27,230 nt of DNA from Chara braunii (GCA_003427395.1 BFEA01000145.1:2424334-2451563); one strand, 5' to 3'. Counted from the stretch's first letter, positions 10,290 to 20,182 are shown. Notes: generated by a model from the sequence alone, not told the origin. Program-made: numbers and translations.

Positions 10290-10562
10290 GGTCTGATTGT
10301 ATACGCAATTTTCTCTCCTCAGTTTCAACACATGTACGTAGGTTATACCTCTAGATCAATCGACGCTCGTTCAAAGGAGCATGTTGTTTCGACCTTATCC
10401 TTTAGAGTAGTTATGACAAGCTGGAAAATTTATTGATGACTTCAATGGGTTAATCAAGATAATTATATTGCGTTACCTATCTTTGTCACTCGTGAACCTA
10501 ATCTGTTGCTTTCTGAACGTTTCTTTATTCGGTTCGTTAATCCTTCATTAAATTCTTCCCAA
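10290..10562 (+). other. GIY-YIG endonuclease domain
   Basis: The GIY element is IVY (10296-10304) and the YIG element is YVG (10335-10343), within MYVGYTSRSIDARSKEH. Here Arg (codon about 10368) and His match the conserved RxxxH. After two stops near 10436, the same frame gives LLLSERFFIRFVNPSLNS with the catalytic Glu at 10515-10517 and the conserved Asn near 10551. Spacing and order match PLE-type GIY-YIG domains. The central helix region (10390-10440) is damaged. Confidence 0.85.
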
Positions 10563-11762
10563 TACGATAAACACGGTAGAAAACATCATAGACTAGGTAG
10601 AAAGGAAAAGTTAATATATCGTAAACGTATCTTGCCCAACCCTCTTTTCTCCCCTATCAATCAACCACTTTTTTCCTGCATCTCTTTCCTCATCCCTATC
10701 CACTTCTCTCTCCGCTCATCCAACACCCCTTTCTGCCCCAAACCCTCTTTCTAATTCTCCTTATAAACCTAATATTTATTTTTTACTTAGCTTATCGTCC
10801 GGATTTACTTCTGTTAGCTTAGCCTCTATTCTTCAACATGCTTTCGAATCTCGTCAAATTATTACATTCTCTATCTCCATCATTTCATGATATTGCTTCG
10901 TTGAGAATTTAAAACTGATAAAGCGACTCTTTGGATCATCAATAATTTTCTCCCCGTCTAACGGCCTACCCCTTGTCTTCTCAGACATTGTCGCTTATGG
11001 TTTAGCAAATGACTCACAATCACTGTTCATAAACTTTCTCGCTTCTGCTCTCGATCCTTAAAGAAAAATAATACTCTTATCCCACTTTTCAGTGATCCGT
11101 CCTCAAAGAAGTTACTTACGAATTGGAATGTGGATCGTCTTATCTCTGCTTATGATGGTGGTCGATTTCTTTTGTGCAAGATATCTTGCTCAACTCCAAA
11201 ACTGGTTATGTCGCATGCTTGCAGGAAGAAATTCAATTTGTACTTATCGGCTAAATTGGTGATCAGGATTAGGTTTGACGAGAGTCTGATTTAAGAGAAA
11301 GTACGAGATTTATGTAAATTCACCATTCGATGATTGTGCTTACCTTATTCTCACCTTGATTTAGTTTGTCGTCATCTTAGGTTGGTATGGACGAAAAACA
11401 AGACGGTATGAGATGTGTTTTACAATTACAGATTTTTCTATGTTATTAGTAAACCAAGTTGTAATTTTGCAACTCTGAACAATAAATTTCCTAGAAAAAA
11501 TGGTTATGTTTTCTTTAGGTTTAGTCAAACTTGTTTCATCTCCGATCGATTATGTAATTTTAAGAACATTGTATTACAAGGTTATGTAACTAACACAACT
11601 AGTCTTAGTGTGCAGATTGGTTCGTCTGTTTCTGACTTTTCAAAAAAAATGTAAAGATCCGACCAACTGATGTCACCGATTGTGTTTCCAATATTTCGGG
11701 CAATAAGGATTGTCATCAATGTCTAACTTTTTAAGGAGATTCATCAATGGAAAAAAAATTGC

Positions 11763-12930
11763 ATGAACTTGTCCTATACCCCCTTGATCATAACATGGGG
11801 GATACATATGTTTGTTGTCCGACTATTTATGGACAGGGATTGAAAACATTGTTCATCGATTGATCAAGATTGTTGATAACGAGGACACTGTGTTGTTCAA
11901 ATGTAGAGAAGTGTAGAAATCGCTTCATTTGACACTGTGATTAAATAGTGGTAAGTTAGGATGTTCATATGTTTTACCTAAGCAAAAGGATATAAGTAAC
12001 CCTATTTCTCTTTCATGGTCGAAACCCACAAGGAAAAATGCTCGGATTACTTCTTCTTGTGTAAATGAGATGATAAGGGGATTACCTGAATGCAGTCACT
12101 TCAATTTGGAAAGTACTCAGATGTTGTCATCATTCATAAAAACAATTAATAACTTGAAGGATACCAATGAGAAGGATAAAAATTTTAGCCGAAGTTATGA
12201 TATGAAAGAAATGTTTTGTCAGCTTCCACATCCAACTATTATATCATCAGTCGAATGGGCCATCAATTTATTTGAGGAAAAATATTTTTTTTAACTTTTA
12301 TACTGTGCTCGAAATAAACACGTCCGTTTGTGCAGATTTTCTTCCAGCAAGACAGAATACAAGTCATCAATCTTTTTTTCCTGGTCTGTTTCATCTTTTA
12401 AAACTTACGTAATACTTATACTATGGCGAGGAGTAGACTAGTTAAGCAACATATAGGCATTCATATATGTAAGTCTTTCAGCCTAGCAATTTTTTTTTTT
12501 TGTATGCATAATGAGTACTATTTTCTGCAGAGTTTAGGTAATGACGCCAAATTGGTCAGAGGATGTCGATTGATTGATGATGTCTCTTTGTCAAGACTAG
12601 GTTGGATGATAAGATATACGTGAGAAGGGCGGAATCTATTTTTTACAAACTTGAAATTAGCTATTACGATAGACACTTGACGTTGGAAAAAACAAGCATC
12701 TCTAATGAATGGTCTTATCTTGGATGCCGACTTCACATTCGAAAGCATCCTTCAAGGGTATACTGCCAAACACTCCATAAAAACCAGGGAAATATTTTTG
12801 AAGGTGATGGACCGGTGTTTCAAAATTTGCAAGATTATGGTTCCTTTTGTAGCAAGAAGCACCAAATTGTTGTCATCTCTTCCTTTCTTCACAGAACATA
12901 TGCTATGGGCACTTTACCAGGGTCAGAGGC
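11763..12930 (+). other. PLE reverse transcriptase domain
   Basis: The blocks in order are: HELVLYPLDHNMGDTY with CCPTIY (about 11763-11830); SYVLPKQKD and KPTRKNARIT (11959-12060); SYDMKEMFCQLPH, with the motif-A Asp at 12199-12201; KQHIGIHICKSFSLA, the motif-B region (12444-12490); RLIDDVS, the catalytic Asp pair (12576-12581); and YLGCRLH with QNLQDYGSF and VVISSFLHR from the thumb (about 12717-12900). The RLIDD box stands where other PLEs have RYIDD or similar. Homology to PLE rather than LINE or LTR RT is judged from the motif-A style DxxxMF and the thumb block. Confidence 0.83.
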
Positions 12931-13529
12931 ATTGTTTCTCTTCAGTTTGAAAGTGGAACTCAGATGAAGGGACTCTCCCGATTCGTTTTTCAACAAGCCT
13001 CTGGTACATTTTAATATTAAGGTTGATGGGGTATGGACCCCATGGGTTGAATGTTTTACTAGGTGGACCTTTTAGTGGGATTCCCAGGTTCTGTCTTTTC
13101 TTCCCTAATCTGGTTCCACACTAATCACTGCGACTTTAGGACAGGACTGTAGTCTTTCCTTAGTTCGCTTTCTAAGGTATAAGTTGCTTTAGTCTCTATA
13201 CTCTCACCACACCCAGCACACCCCTGAGGAGTGGCGGTTCACTGGTGAGCCGGTCGAAACAGTTGTCGGGATTAATCGCCAGTTGCGCTTCATTCCATGG
13301 CGGTACTCCCTCCATTTTTCGTTGTGGTTCGGCGATAAACTTTTTGAGCCAATGCCCTCGGGGTTTTCTATGCTACCTTTGATTCTTCTTCTTCTCGTCA
13401 TCTTCCTCCTCCTCTTCCTTGCGTGACTTCCGTCTATTTCGCTTACTCCTCCTCTTCCTTGCGTCTATTTTGCTTGCAGTGAGTGTTATCACACATGGTA
13501 TGTCATTGCATGGAAGAGTTATCTCTACT
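12930..13529 (+). repeat. right terminal repeat of the PLE
   Basis: Direct copy of 7694-8269, about 24 bases longer through a small insertion in the ribozyme region and an extra CT-rich stretch near 13400-13450. It begins inside the last codons of ORF2. It contains the near-complete hammerhead core at 13210-13280. Confidence 0.93.
13210..13280 (+). ncRNA. hammerhead ribozyme candidate (type I)
   Basis: The conserved core is present in order and spacing: CTGAGGA at 13224-13230, GAAA at 13256-13259 and the cleavage triplet GTC at 13265-13267. Stem II runs from G13231/C13255 through 13233-13241 with 13246-13254, loop CTGG, with one bulge and one G:G mismatch; the left copy has a C there that would pair. 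Stem III is minimal (A13259-T13266, C13260-G13265, four-base loop). Stem I starts CCC/GGG (13221-13223 with 13268-13270). Hammerheads with such short stem III are known from PLE terminal repeats. Self-cleavage of element RNA is inferred, not shown. Confidence 0.68.
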
Positions 13530-13534
13530 ACTAC

Positions 13535-13561
13535 TAGTTGGGAACCTGAAAAATAGCTGGG
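13535..13561 (+). repeat. 19-bp minisatellite beyond the PLE
   Basis: A partial unit (13535-13542) and a full unit AACCTGAAAAATAGCTGGG (13543-13561) match the array at 7634-7690. Confidence 0.9.
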
Positions 13562-14130
13562 AAAGGTATTGGTGCTTTAAATTTTGCACAAAATTCAAAA
13601 GAAGCATGCTGAAGAAATTTTGGTCCACAACTTCAATGTGGTGAGATGGGTGGGGTCCTGTTAATTACAACACCAAATGAAGAACTCCAGCAAGAGGAAA
13701 CTTGTGCCACCAAAGTTGAGGGCGCAATTTCTCACCACTAGGGGCATGGTCCTGCCCATGCCCATTCTTCATCGCCGGACCATAATAATCTACAACCGGG
13801 ACCTTGTCCCAGTAAAGTGTAAACTGCAGTTTCTGACCCTGGCCAAGGTACCGGTCACATTTCATTCACTCTCCGATTATCGGTAATGCACTGGCATTGC
13901 TTGTGCTCATGGCATGCACATTGCATTTACGCTGCGATAGGTGGTTCCTCCCTTAAACCACCAGTACCTGGCCCAGCTATTGAGTCCGAGCCTCGACCGA
14001 CCGGTACGCCGACCCGTGCCGAGGCTGGGACTACCGGGCGCAGTCATCCCGAATGTCCATGTGAAGTGGACAAAAAAAACCGGAAAAGAAAAAAAAGAAA
14101 TAAGAAAAATAAATGGGTTCATCCTCTCAC
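13562..14130. other. non-coding stretch with two dispersed repeat units
   Basis: Holds two diverged units of a GGGACCTTGYCCCAG-type repeat at about 13691-13765 and 13794-13860. Related units are at 26826-26899, 27027-27095 and 27159-27200. The rest has no recognisable gene. Confidence 0.6.
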
Positions 14131-14152
14131 TCTCTCTCGTTTCGAGAGACGA

Positions 14153-14211
<59 letters not shown>

Positions 14212-14212
14212 G

Positions 14213-14268
14213 TTTCGAAACACTAAACGGGAAAGCGGGAAGATGCGTTCCCGTTTAGTGTTTCGAAA
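14213..14268. repeat. perfect 21-bp inverted repeat next to the gap
   Basis: Arms 14213-14233 and 14248-14268 are exact reverse complements around a 14-base loop. The second arm runs directly into the N gap. Confidence 0.97.
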
Positions 14269-14532
14269 NNNNNNNNNNNNNNNNNNNNNNNNNNNNNNNN
14301 NNNNNNNNNNNNNNNNNNNNNNNNNNNNNNNNNNNNNNNNNNNNNNNNNNNNNNNNNNNNNNNNNNNNNNNNNNNNNNNNNNNNNNNNNNNNNNNNNNNN
14401 NNNNNNNNNNNNNNNNNNNNNNNNNNNNNNNNNNNNNNNNNNNNNNNNNNNNNNNNNNNNNNNNNNNNNNNNNNNNNNNNNNNNNNNNNNNNNNNNNNNN
14501 NNNNNNNNNNNNNNNNNNNNNNNNNNNNNNNN
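14269..14532. other. assembly gap (264 N)
   Basis: Unresolved bases in the middle of CT-rich repeats; the true length is unknown. Confidence 1.
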
Positions 14533-14586
<54 letters not shown>

Positions 14587-14621
14587 CGTTTCGAAACAGT
14601 GAACGGAAACGCATCTTCCCT

Positions 14622-14681
<60 letters not shown>

Positions 14682-14720
14682 GTTCATTTCGAAACAGTGA
14701 ACGGGAACGCATCCTCCTTT

Positions 14721-15114
14721 GTTTTTTTTTGTTGAAACTACGCCTGTGTAGCACACCAAACATGTTCGGCGCCCCACCGAGCAGCCGAACGTGTTGGCGC
14801 TCGGCCGAGCGCGAACCGAACATATTCGGCTGAGCGCAAATTAGAGGGCTGCCGAGCGCGTCTTCATGTGTGTGTGGTGTGTGGGGTGTATGTGGGGTGT
14901 TTGTGGGATGTCTGGGGGTGCGTGTGTATGGTGTGTGTGTGTGTGTATGTTTAGGAGTCGTGAGCGATGCGCCCCAGGGCCCCCCAACACCTATATAAAA
15001 AAAAAAAAAAAATGTTCGGGCTCGGTCAATTTTGGGTCACGTTCGGGCTCGGTACCGAGCGTTCGGGTTTGGTCACCGAGCCCGAGCGCGATGCTACGCC
15101 GAACTACGCTATAT

Positions 15115-15148
<34 letters not shown>

Positions 15149-15220
15149 GCCGGGGTCCTCAGAGTCTGCCCGGAGTGATCGAATCTGACTTGCTGAGAAC
15201 CGGGTTCAGCGTCCCTTAAC
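14721..15220. other. TTCGG/CTCGG-rich, GT-rich and homopolymer sequence
   Basis: Repeated TTCGG and CTCGG words lie at 14755-14860, GT-rich sequence at 14866-14952 and poly-A at 14997-15012. Inverted GCTCGGTACCGAGC-type sequence is at 15040-15090 and poly-T at 15117-15146. AACTACGCTATATTCTT just before the poly-T recurs at 18557. No gene seen. Confidence 0.6.
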
Positions 15221-16230
15221 TGATGATGCTAATGATTATGATGATGAATGATGACTGATGATGTTGCTACTGAAAATGATAATTAGTAAAAAAAAACTAT
15301 ACTATATCAACCCTTCTGGCTTCCTAATCCTAGATCACCTCCTAACCCCCCCTGTATCAGGACATTGTAACTTAGAGATAGTACCAACCCAAAAGACGTC
15401 ACCAACAGCTGATCTCTTCTCGCCTTATAGCAGTCTCCCCCGGTTTGCCACCGGATTGCCTTCCACCCTCGACAACCCCCAGATCTCTCTACAAGGCCTC
15501 ATGCTCCTGCCATTACAGGTTACAGGGCAAAACCCCAGCTCCGGCCAGCGTCGTTCTAGCATCAGCAGACCAAGGGAACAGAACAGAACAACTCTGTAGA
15601 TATCAGTCCGGGATCGGCCATCTCTAAATTCCTATCTCCCAGATGCATAAGGAGGCTAGATATTGCCCAACATCCAGAATATCATAATGATTAATATGAA
15701 ATAAAGATACTGATTATGCTAAAGATGGTGACAATGCTAAATTACTATGATTACTATGATGATGCTTATGATTATTAGTATGTAAGAAGACAAAAAAATT
15801 ATGTTGAATCAACACTTCTGGCCTCCTAATCCCATAACACCCCCTAGCCTTTCCTGTATCAAGACATTACACCTCAGAGACAATTCCTTCCAACCAATGT
15901 CAACCAGAGTTGACCTGTTCTCGCCACCTAGACTATCCCTGGCCCCCTAGGATATCCAGACGGCCCCCCCGGTTCGCTCCTAGATTGCCTTCCTCCCTCA
16001 GCAAATCCCAGATCTCTCTACAAGGCCTCACACTCCTGTCAATTACAGGTTATAGGGCCACGCCCCAGCTCCGGCCAGCGTCGTTCTGGTATGGGCAAAC
16101 AGAGGCACAAAACAAATCAACTCAGCAGCTATTGATTAGATTCGATCATCTCTGAGATCATATATCCGAATGAGGAAGAGGCCATAAGCCGCCAAGGATT
16201 TCATAACCCAAAAGCATGTTATAACGCAGA
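15221..16230 (+). repeat. tandem pair, period about 530 bp
   Basis: Two diverged copies, about 15221-15700 and 15751-16230, are aligned by AGATCTCTCTACAAGGCCTC (15481 and 16010), CCCCAGCTCCGGCCAGCGTC (15533 and 16063) and the ATGATGATGCT leader. Open frames in both copies are short and not conserved in phase, so they are probably non-coding. Confidence 0.85.
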
Positions 16231-17390
16231 TGATAATGATATTAACCTAAACTTAGTCACCCCCCTCCCCTCCATTCCTCCCTATCCCTATGCTGCCTCC
16301 GCTGAAATGGCTTACCCCTACAGGCAGCCCATCACAACCCCAGCATGGGACAATACCAATCCCCACCTAAAGTATACCCCTGCGCACCCTTTACCTTAAT
16401 CTGCACCCGCTGGTATGGGTATTCCCACCACCAACCCCAGAAAAAGGCAACCCACAAACTCTGCCCACACCCCCTCCAGGGCTTCACCACCCACCTTGTG
16501 ACGCCCCTGTAGAGTGAAGCTCCCCCCTATTCTCCACCTTCCATTCCTCAAAATTATTTGTCGATACACAGAGAGGAGACAACTAGTATTTCGCCCCAAA
16601 AAAAACCAATGAAAGGAAAAAATTCTGAATAATTTTATAATTATTTTTGAAGAGGAAAGGAATATGGAATCAGAGACTTCAAAATTATATTTGACGAAGA
16701 AAAAAATGGATGTATTTAAATAGAAATTAAAATACGACCAAGAATGCTTGAGACTAAATTTAATAGGAATTTCACGAAGATTTTTAGGTATGTAAAGGAC
16801 CTTTTATGTTAATTAGTAGTAAACAAATTCTTGAATAGTGAAATAGAATTTTGGTATTAAAAATACCAAACAGATACGTTCATTAAATAGAAATCTAGGT
16901 ATTAAAAAATACCTTCCAGATTAATGAAATAGGAAATACAAGATACCTGCTTAGGAATAGACGGGAATAAAACAAGATATTAGTCGAGAAATAAATTAAA
17001 AATGATAGAAAATCGAAATTAGTTTAAGATATTACCCAAGATCATAATTACTCGTATATGATGGATACTCGGGAAATTATGAGATATATGCTACCACTTA
17101 CCTGGAAAACGATCCTGTAGAAAGATTACAAAAAAACCTACATACCACGCAAAAAAACCTTCCCCTCCCCCCCTCCTCCCCCCTCCCCCCTCCTCTCCCC
17201 AAACTCTATCCTTACTCCGCCCCAAACTTCTCCCCCATTTTGCGCCTCCTCTCCCCCAATCTTTCCCCCCGCCACTAGTGAAGTAGGAGACAGACTGAAT
17301 CTGCGGACAAGAAGCGCCCAGGAGAAAAAATCAAGGATGAAAGGACAGTTGGAGGGAAGAAGGTGTGGGAGTGAGGTAATGGAAAAGAAA
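16231..17390. other. C-rich and AT-rich sequence, no gene
   Basis: 16260-16540 is C-rich. 16600-17130 is AT-rich, with two neighbouring GGTATT-type hairpins (16850-16870 and about 16898-16915). 17155-17270 is strongly C/T-rich. No coding frame looks credible. Confidence 0.6.
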
Positions 17391-17830
17391 AATGGAAGAT
17401 GATAATATTGAGGATGATGATGATAATGGGTCAGCAACTCTGAAGATGAGGACAACGCAATGATGATGATGATGATGACGTCAGCCGATGATGAAGACAA
17501 CGAAATGATGATGTGATGATGATGATGATGATGATGATGACGTCAGTCGTGCTAATGATGATAACCACGAAAGCACCTGATGAAGTCTGAAAAGACAAAT
17601 ACCATTGCTTCATTCACCTCCTGTCTCGCCTAGAGATGATGATAAGTAATGAACCCAAAGCCAAAGAAGATAGAAGATAATGCTAATGATTTCACCTCCC
17701 TGCAAATGCGACCTTTCTCATGACTCACATGACTGCTGATGCCAATGATGCCAATGATTTCACCTCCCACCTGACGAATAAGAAGAAAACGGTCAAATGA
17801 TGATGAAACCAATCGATGACCAATCACTTA
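17391..17830. repeat. ATG-repeat region
   Basis: Dense GAT/ATG repeats at 17398-17545, with a 62-bp internal period carrying TGACGTCA at 17476-17483 and 17538-17545. GATGATAATGCTAATGATTTCACCTCCC is partly repeated at 17660-17770. No gene. Confidence 0.8.
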
Positions 17831-18593
17831 GTAATTCCCAACAATCCTCCTCCTACCTCGCCGGACACACTCTGCTCTCCTCCTCCTTGCGCTGCGCCGA
17901 CCTCCTCCACCCAAATTAACAAGATGGAGAGCGTGAGTGATTACTCCTGAAGAGAAACTTGAAAAAACAGCTTCTCTCCCCTCCATATGGCATGCTGACC
18001 CACAACATCGCCCACATGAAGCACCAAGTGAAGAGATGGCACACATAGTGCTTTCAAAAGTCAGGAACTAAAAAGTAAAGAGACGTAAGCCTACTATCTC
18101 CATCCGCTTCCGTTTTCTCAACTCCTGAGTAAATTAGCCCATTCGCCATCCGTCAGCGCCTGCTCCATTCCTCATTTTTTATTTGTTGTCGCGACCACTC
18201 TCTCGCTAACACGCCACGCATGCATCCTTGGTGTCTCCCACACTCCCACCAGCAACAGTAGCAAGCCCCACGAGACGCCTGCACCCATTTTGCCAGCAAA
18301 GCATGCTTGGACCACCATGGACACCTACCCAGCCTGCCAACAGCACACCTTGCCCGCCAGCCACGACCACGTGCGCCCCCGGAAGCGCGCGCCCAAACCA
18401 TCATCAATACTCGCGATGCGCGCGCACGTGCACCCAATACCCGTGACGCCGCGCAAGTGCTCCCTGTCGCTCCATGGAAACAACGCTAACGTCGCGCCCA
18501 CTCAGGGGGGCTCACAACACTACTCCCCACCTTGACGGAACCCCATCTGCCACTCAACTACGCTATATTCTTCTCTCAAATCTTTCATCATTT
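17831..18593. other. no gene recognised
   Basis: Composition changes to GC-rich, with CGCGC words near 18380-18425. The open frames at 18153-18535 overlap on both strands and show no motif. Confidence 0.45.
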
Positions 18594-18930
18594 TTTTCGA
18601 ATTCTTTCAATTCACCTTCACTACCTACCTACCAATCCTCCTAAGGCTTATACAGGGGACCCCTGCAAACATAGCTTTGTTGTCTCCTAGTCATCAGAGG
18701 GGATGCATGTTGCCCCCCCCCCCAACCATGGTGGTCAAGCATGGGGTGCGGCCGCCGGTTTTCAAATTCTTTCAATTCACCTTTTCTACCTACCTACCAC
18801 TCCTCCTAAGGCTTATACAGGGGACCCCTGCAAGCATAGCTTTGTTGTCTCCCTCCAGCCATCAGAGGGGATGCATGTTGCCCCCCGCCCCAACCATGGT
18901 GGTCAAGAATGGGGTGGGGCCGCCGGTGGG
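18594..18930 (+). repeat. tandem duplication, period about 165-170 bp
   Basis: Two close copies, about 18594-18758 and 18759-18930, share CTAAGGCTTATACAGGGGAC, ATCAGAGGGGATGCATGTTG and CCAACCATGGTGGTCAAG. Each ends near a GCCGCCGG word. Confidence 0.93.
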
Positions 18931-19126
18931 GGTCCGGCTGACGCAAAGACCGAGCCTCCATTTTCATCGTCCCCCACCCCCAACCGACTAACAGCAGTGT
19001 CTAAGGCCAACACTCTCCCACACACCATGCACAACCCACTCACACTCGCACCCGTGTTGTTCAAGGACCCTGCTACTATTACAGATCAGAGGTATCAAGC
19101 GGACTATCACCGCTGCGCCACAGGCG

Positions 19127-19195
19127 CTGGTGGGGCTTGAACCCACAACCTCCTGAATGCCACTTGCGTGCCTAACCAACTGAGCTAGGCTGCTG
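19127..19195 (-). mobile_element. tRNA-like SINE head
   Basis: On the minus strand box A is TAGCTCAGTTGG (19176-19187) and box B is GGGTTCAAGCC (19134-19144). A perfect 5-bp T stem spans 19130-19146. The acceptor strands and anticodon stem do not pair, so this is a tRNA-derived SINE head or a tRNA pseudogene. Box A/B would recruit RNA polymerase III. Confidence 0.7.
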
Positions 19196-19253
19196 GATGT
19201 GGCCTTCCTCTTTCATGCCGCCACAAACTTCAGCCTACATCGTCGTCATCTGA

Positions 19254-19860
19254 GGCCAGGACCCCACAGGAATTCCTTTGGAAAAGACGTTTCCGCAGAA
19301 TGGCCGTCAGAAGAGTCTTGGCAAGTTTGGAAAGCCTTCTGCGGGGACCCGACAGCGGAGGCCGTTTTGCGGCAAAATGCGGATTGAACTTCCGTAATAG
19401 GAAATGTGCCCGGGGTGCCATCCCGAAATGGAAAGTGGTGGTCCATCCGAGTGACCGCCCCTGGAGCCTAGGAACCACCAATGTCCGTTGAAGGGCGACT
19501 TCGGGTTGCGGTTGATGGAGCGGTGCAACACATGGACGACAGTGTAGGCCGCCCGGACATCTTTTACTCCCGCCTGAGCTGGAGACCTTGGAAACCTTCG
19601 TGATGCACCGCCCCCCAACGTTTGAGAGTCGGCACAAAATTGCGACGGAAATCCCTCCCGCGTCACTTTTCCATGCCGCAGACCATGTGGAAACGGTTTA
19701 GGAAGCTTTTCCACGCCACATTCCGCGGCCTGTGGGGCCCCGCGGAATGATTCCGCGGAGTAAACCAAACCTTTCCACGACCTTTTCTGGGGCATGTGGG
19801 GTCCCGGAAACAATTCCGCGGCAAAAGTTTTCCTTGCCGCATTCCTGTGGGGTCCAGGCC
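19254..19860. mobile_element. 607-bp TIR element, GC-rich, non-autonomous
   Basis: Begins GGCCAGGACCCCACAGGAAT and ends with its near-exact inverse, CCTGTGGGGTCCAGGCC. Looser inverted similarity continues inward for about 60 bp. TGA lies immediately outside both ends (19251-19253 and 19861-19863), compatible with a 3-bp target-site duplication. The 3-bp size suggests a PIF/Harbinger-like MITE, although TGA is not the classic TWA. It contains the perfect palindrome at 19740-19758 and no transposase. Confidence 0.6.
19740..19758. repeat. 19-bp palindrome CCGCGGAATGATTCCGCGG
   Basis: Exact inverted repeat around a single G, inside the TIR element. The half-site TTCCGCGG recurs at 19731 and 19814. 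Confidence 0.95.
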
Positions 19861-19969
19861 TGAGACCACCAGTGCGTTTCGGCTGCATGCACGCTGCGTC
19901 CGGCAGGATGCACCGGCCTCTAGTTTTGCTTGGAAAACATCCAGGCAAAACAGCACCATGACACGAAGT

Positions 19970-20045
19970 GGCAACTAGCTCAGTTGGTACACCCCTGATC
20001 TGAACTGAACTGTCGAAATACAGACCTGAGTTCGAACTCCACTGA
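19970..20045 (+). mobile_element. tRNA-like SINE head
   Basis: Box A is TAGCTCAGTTGG (19976-19987) and box B is GAGTTCGAACTC (20028-20039). No cloverleaf closes at the acceptor. A-rich sequence follows at 20054-20080, possibly a tail. Confidence 0.68.
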
Positions 20046-20105
20046 AGTCAAATGACTAAAAAAATAAATAAAACTAAACTACAATCTTGAAGTACCTAGG
20101 GCCGT

Positions 20106-20158
20106 GGGACGCTGGACCCGGTTTCCAGCAGGTGCGGCTCCCCACCAATAGATCGGAG
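20106..20158 (+). repeat. dispersed 53-bp motif, copy 4
   Basis: Matches the motif at 4938-4990 and 7207-7249. It lies between two tRNA-like heads. Confidence 0.8.
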
Positions 20159-20182
20159 TATTTTGAAGGGCCAGTCTGTTTG

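Larger units (their letters stand above)
10185..12967 (+). pseudogene. PLE ORF2: GIY-YIG endonuclease then reverse transcriptase
   Basis: Decayed polyprotein. One frame runs from 10185 to about 11655 with several stops (two at 10434-10439, others after 10752). It carries the GIY-YIG domain (10290-10562) and then a linker with NWNVDRLISAYDGG and SHACRKKFNLYL near 11110-11250. The reverse transcriptase occupies 11763-12930 in two other frames, so at least two frameshifts are present. The last frame (12602-12967) runs a few codons into the right terminal repeat before its stop, as is common in PLEs. The nuclease would nick the target and the RT would prime there. About 925 codons in all. The exact start is unknown; TTG/ATG near 10185 is only the beginning of the open stretch. 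Confidence 0.82.
7694..13529 (+). mobile_element. Penelope-like retroelement, permuted GIY-YIG/RT type
   Basis: A complete but decayed retroelement of about 5.8 kb. Direct terminal repeats (7694-8269 and 12930-13529) flank ORF1 (Gag-like, 8436-10082) and ORF2 (10185-12967). In ORF2 a GIY-YIG nuclease domain lies upstream of a reverse transcriptase with PLE-style blocks: LPKQKD, YDMKEMF, KQHIGIHICKSFS and LIDD. Canonical Penelope has the nuclease after the RT. The nuclease-first order is the hallmark of the Chlamys/Naiad clade, of which Chlamys is known from the green lineage and protists. No integrase, protease or RNase H motif was seen. Stops and frameshifts in both ORFs show it is dead. Terminal repeats at roughly 85-90% identity by eye suggest a not very recent insertion. 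Confidence 0.85.
14131..14720. repeat. CT-rich minisatellite around an assembly gap
   Basis: Long (CT)n runs (about 14155-14210, 14533-14583, 14626-14678) alternate with a unit of about 32 bases, TTTCGAAACAC/GTRAACGGGAACGCATC. Plus-oriented units are at 14589-14620 and 14687-14718. Left of the gap the unit forms a perfect inverted repeat. Apparent Ser-Leu or Arg-Glu repeat proteins here are microsatellite translations. Confidence 0.93.

Noticed and set aside
7694-13529. LTR retrotransposon (Gypsy/Copia) interpretation
   Set aside because: No protease, RNase H or integrase motif was found, the nuclease is GIY-YIG, and the repeats lack clear TG...CA ends.
13886-14823. Ser-Leu and Arg-Glu repeat proteins on both strands
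   Set aside because: They are translations of CT/GA microsatellite and of the N gap.
17476-17545. Two TGACGTCA sites resembling cAMP-response elements
   Set aside because: They are variants inside a GATGATGAC repeat and come with its 62-bp period; no promoter context.
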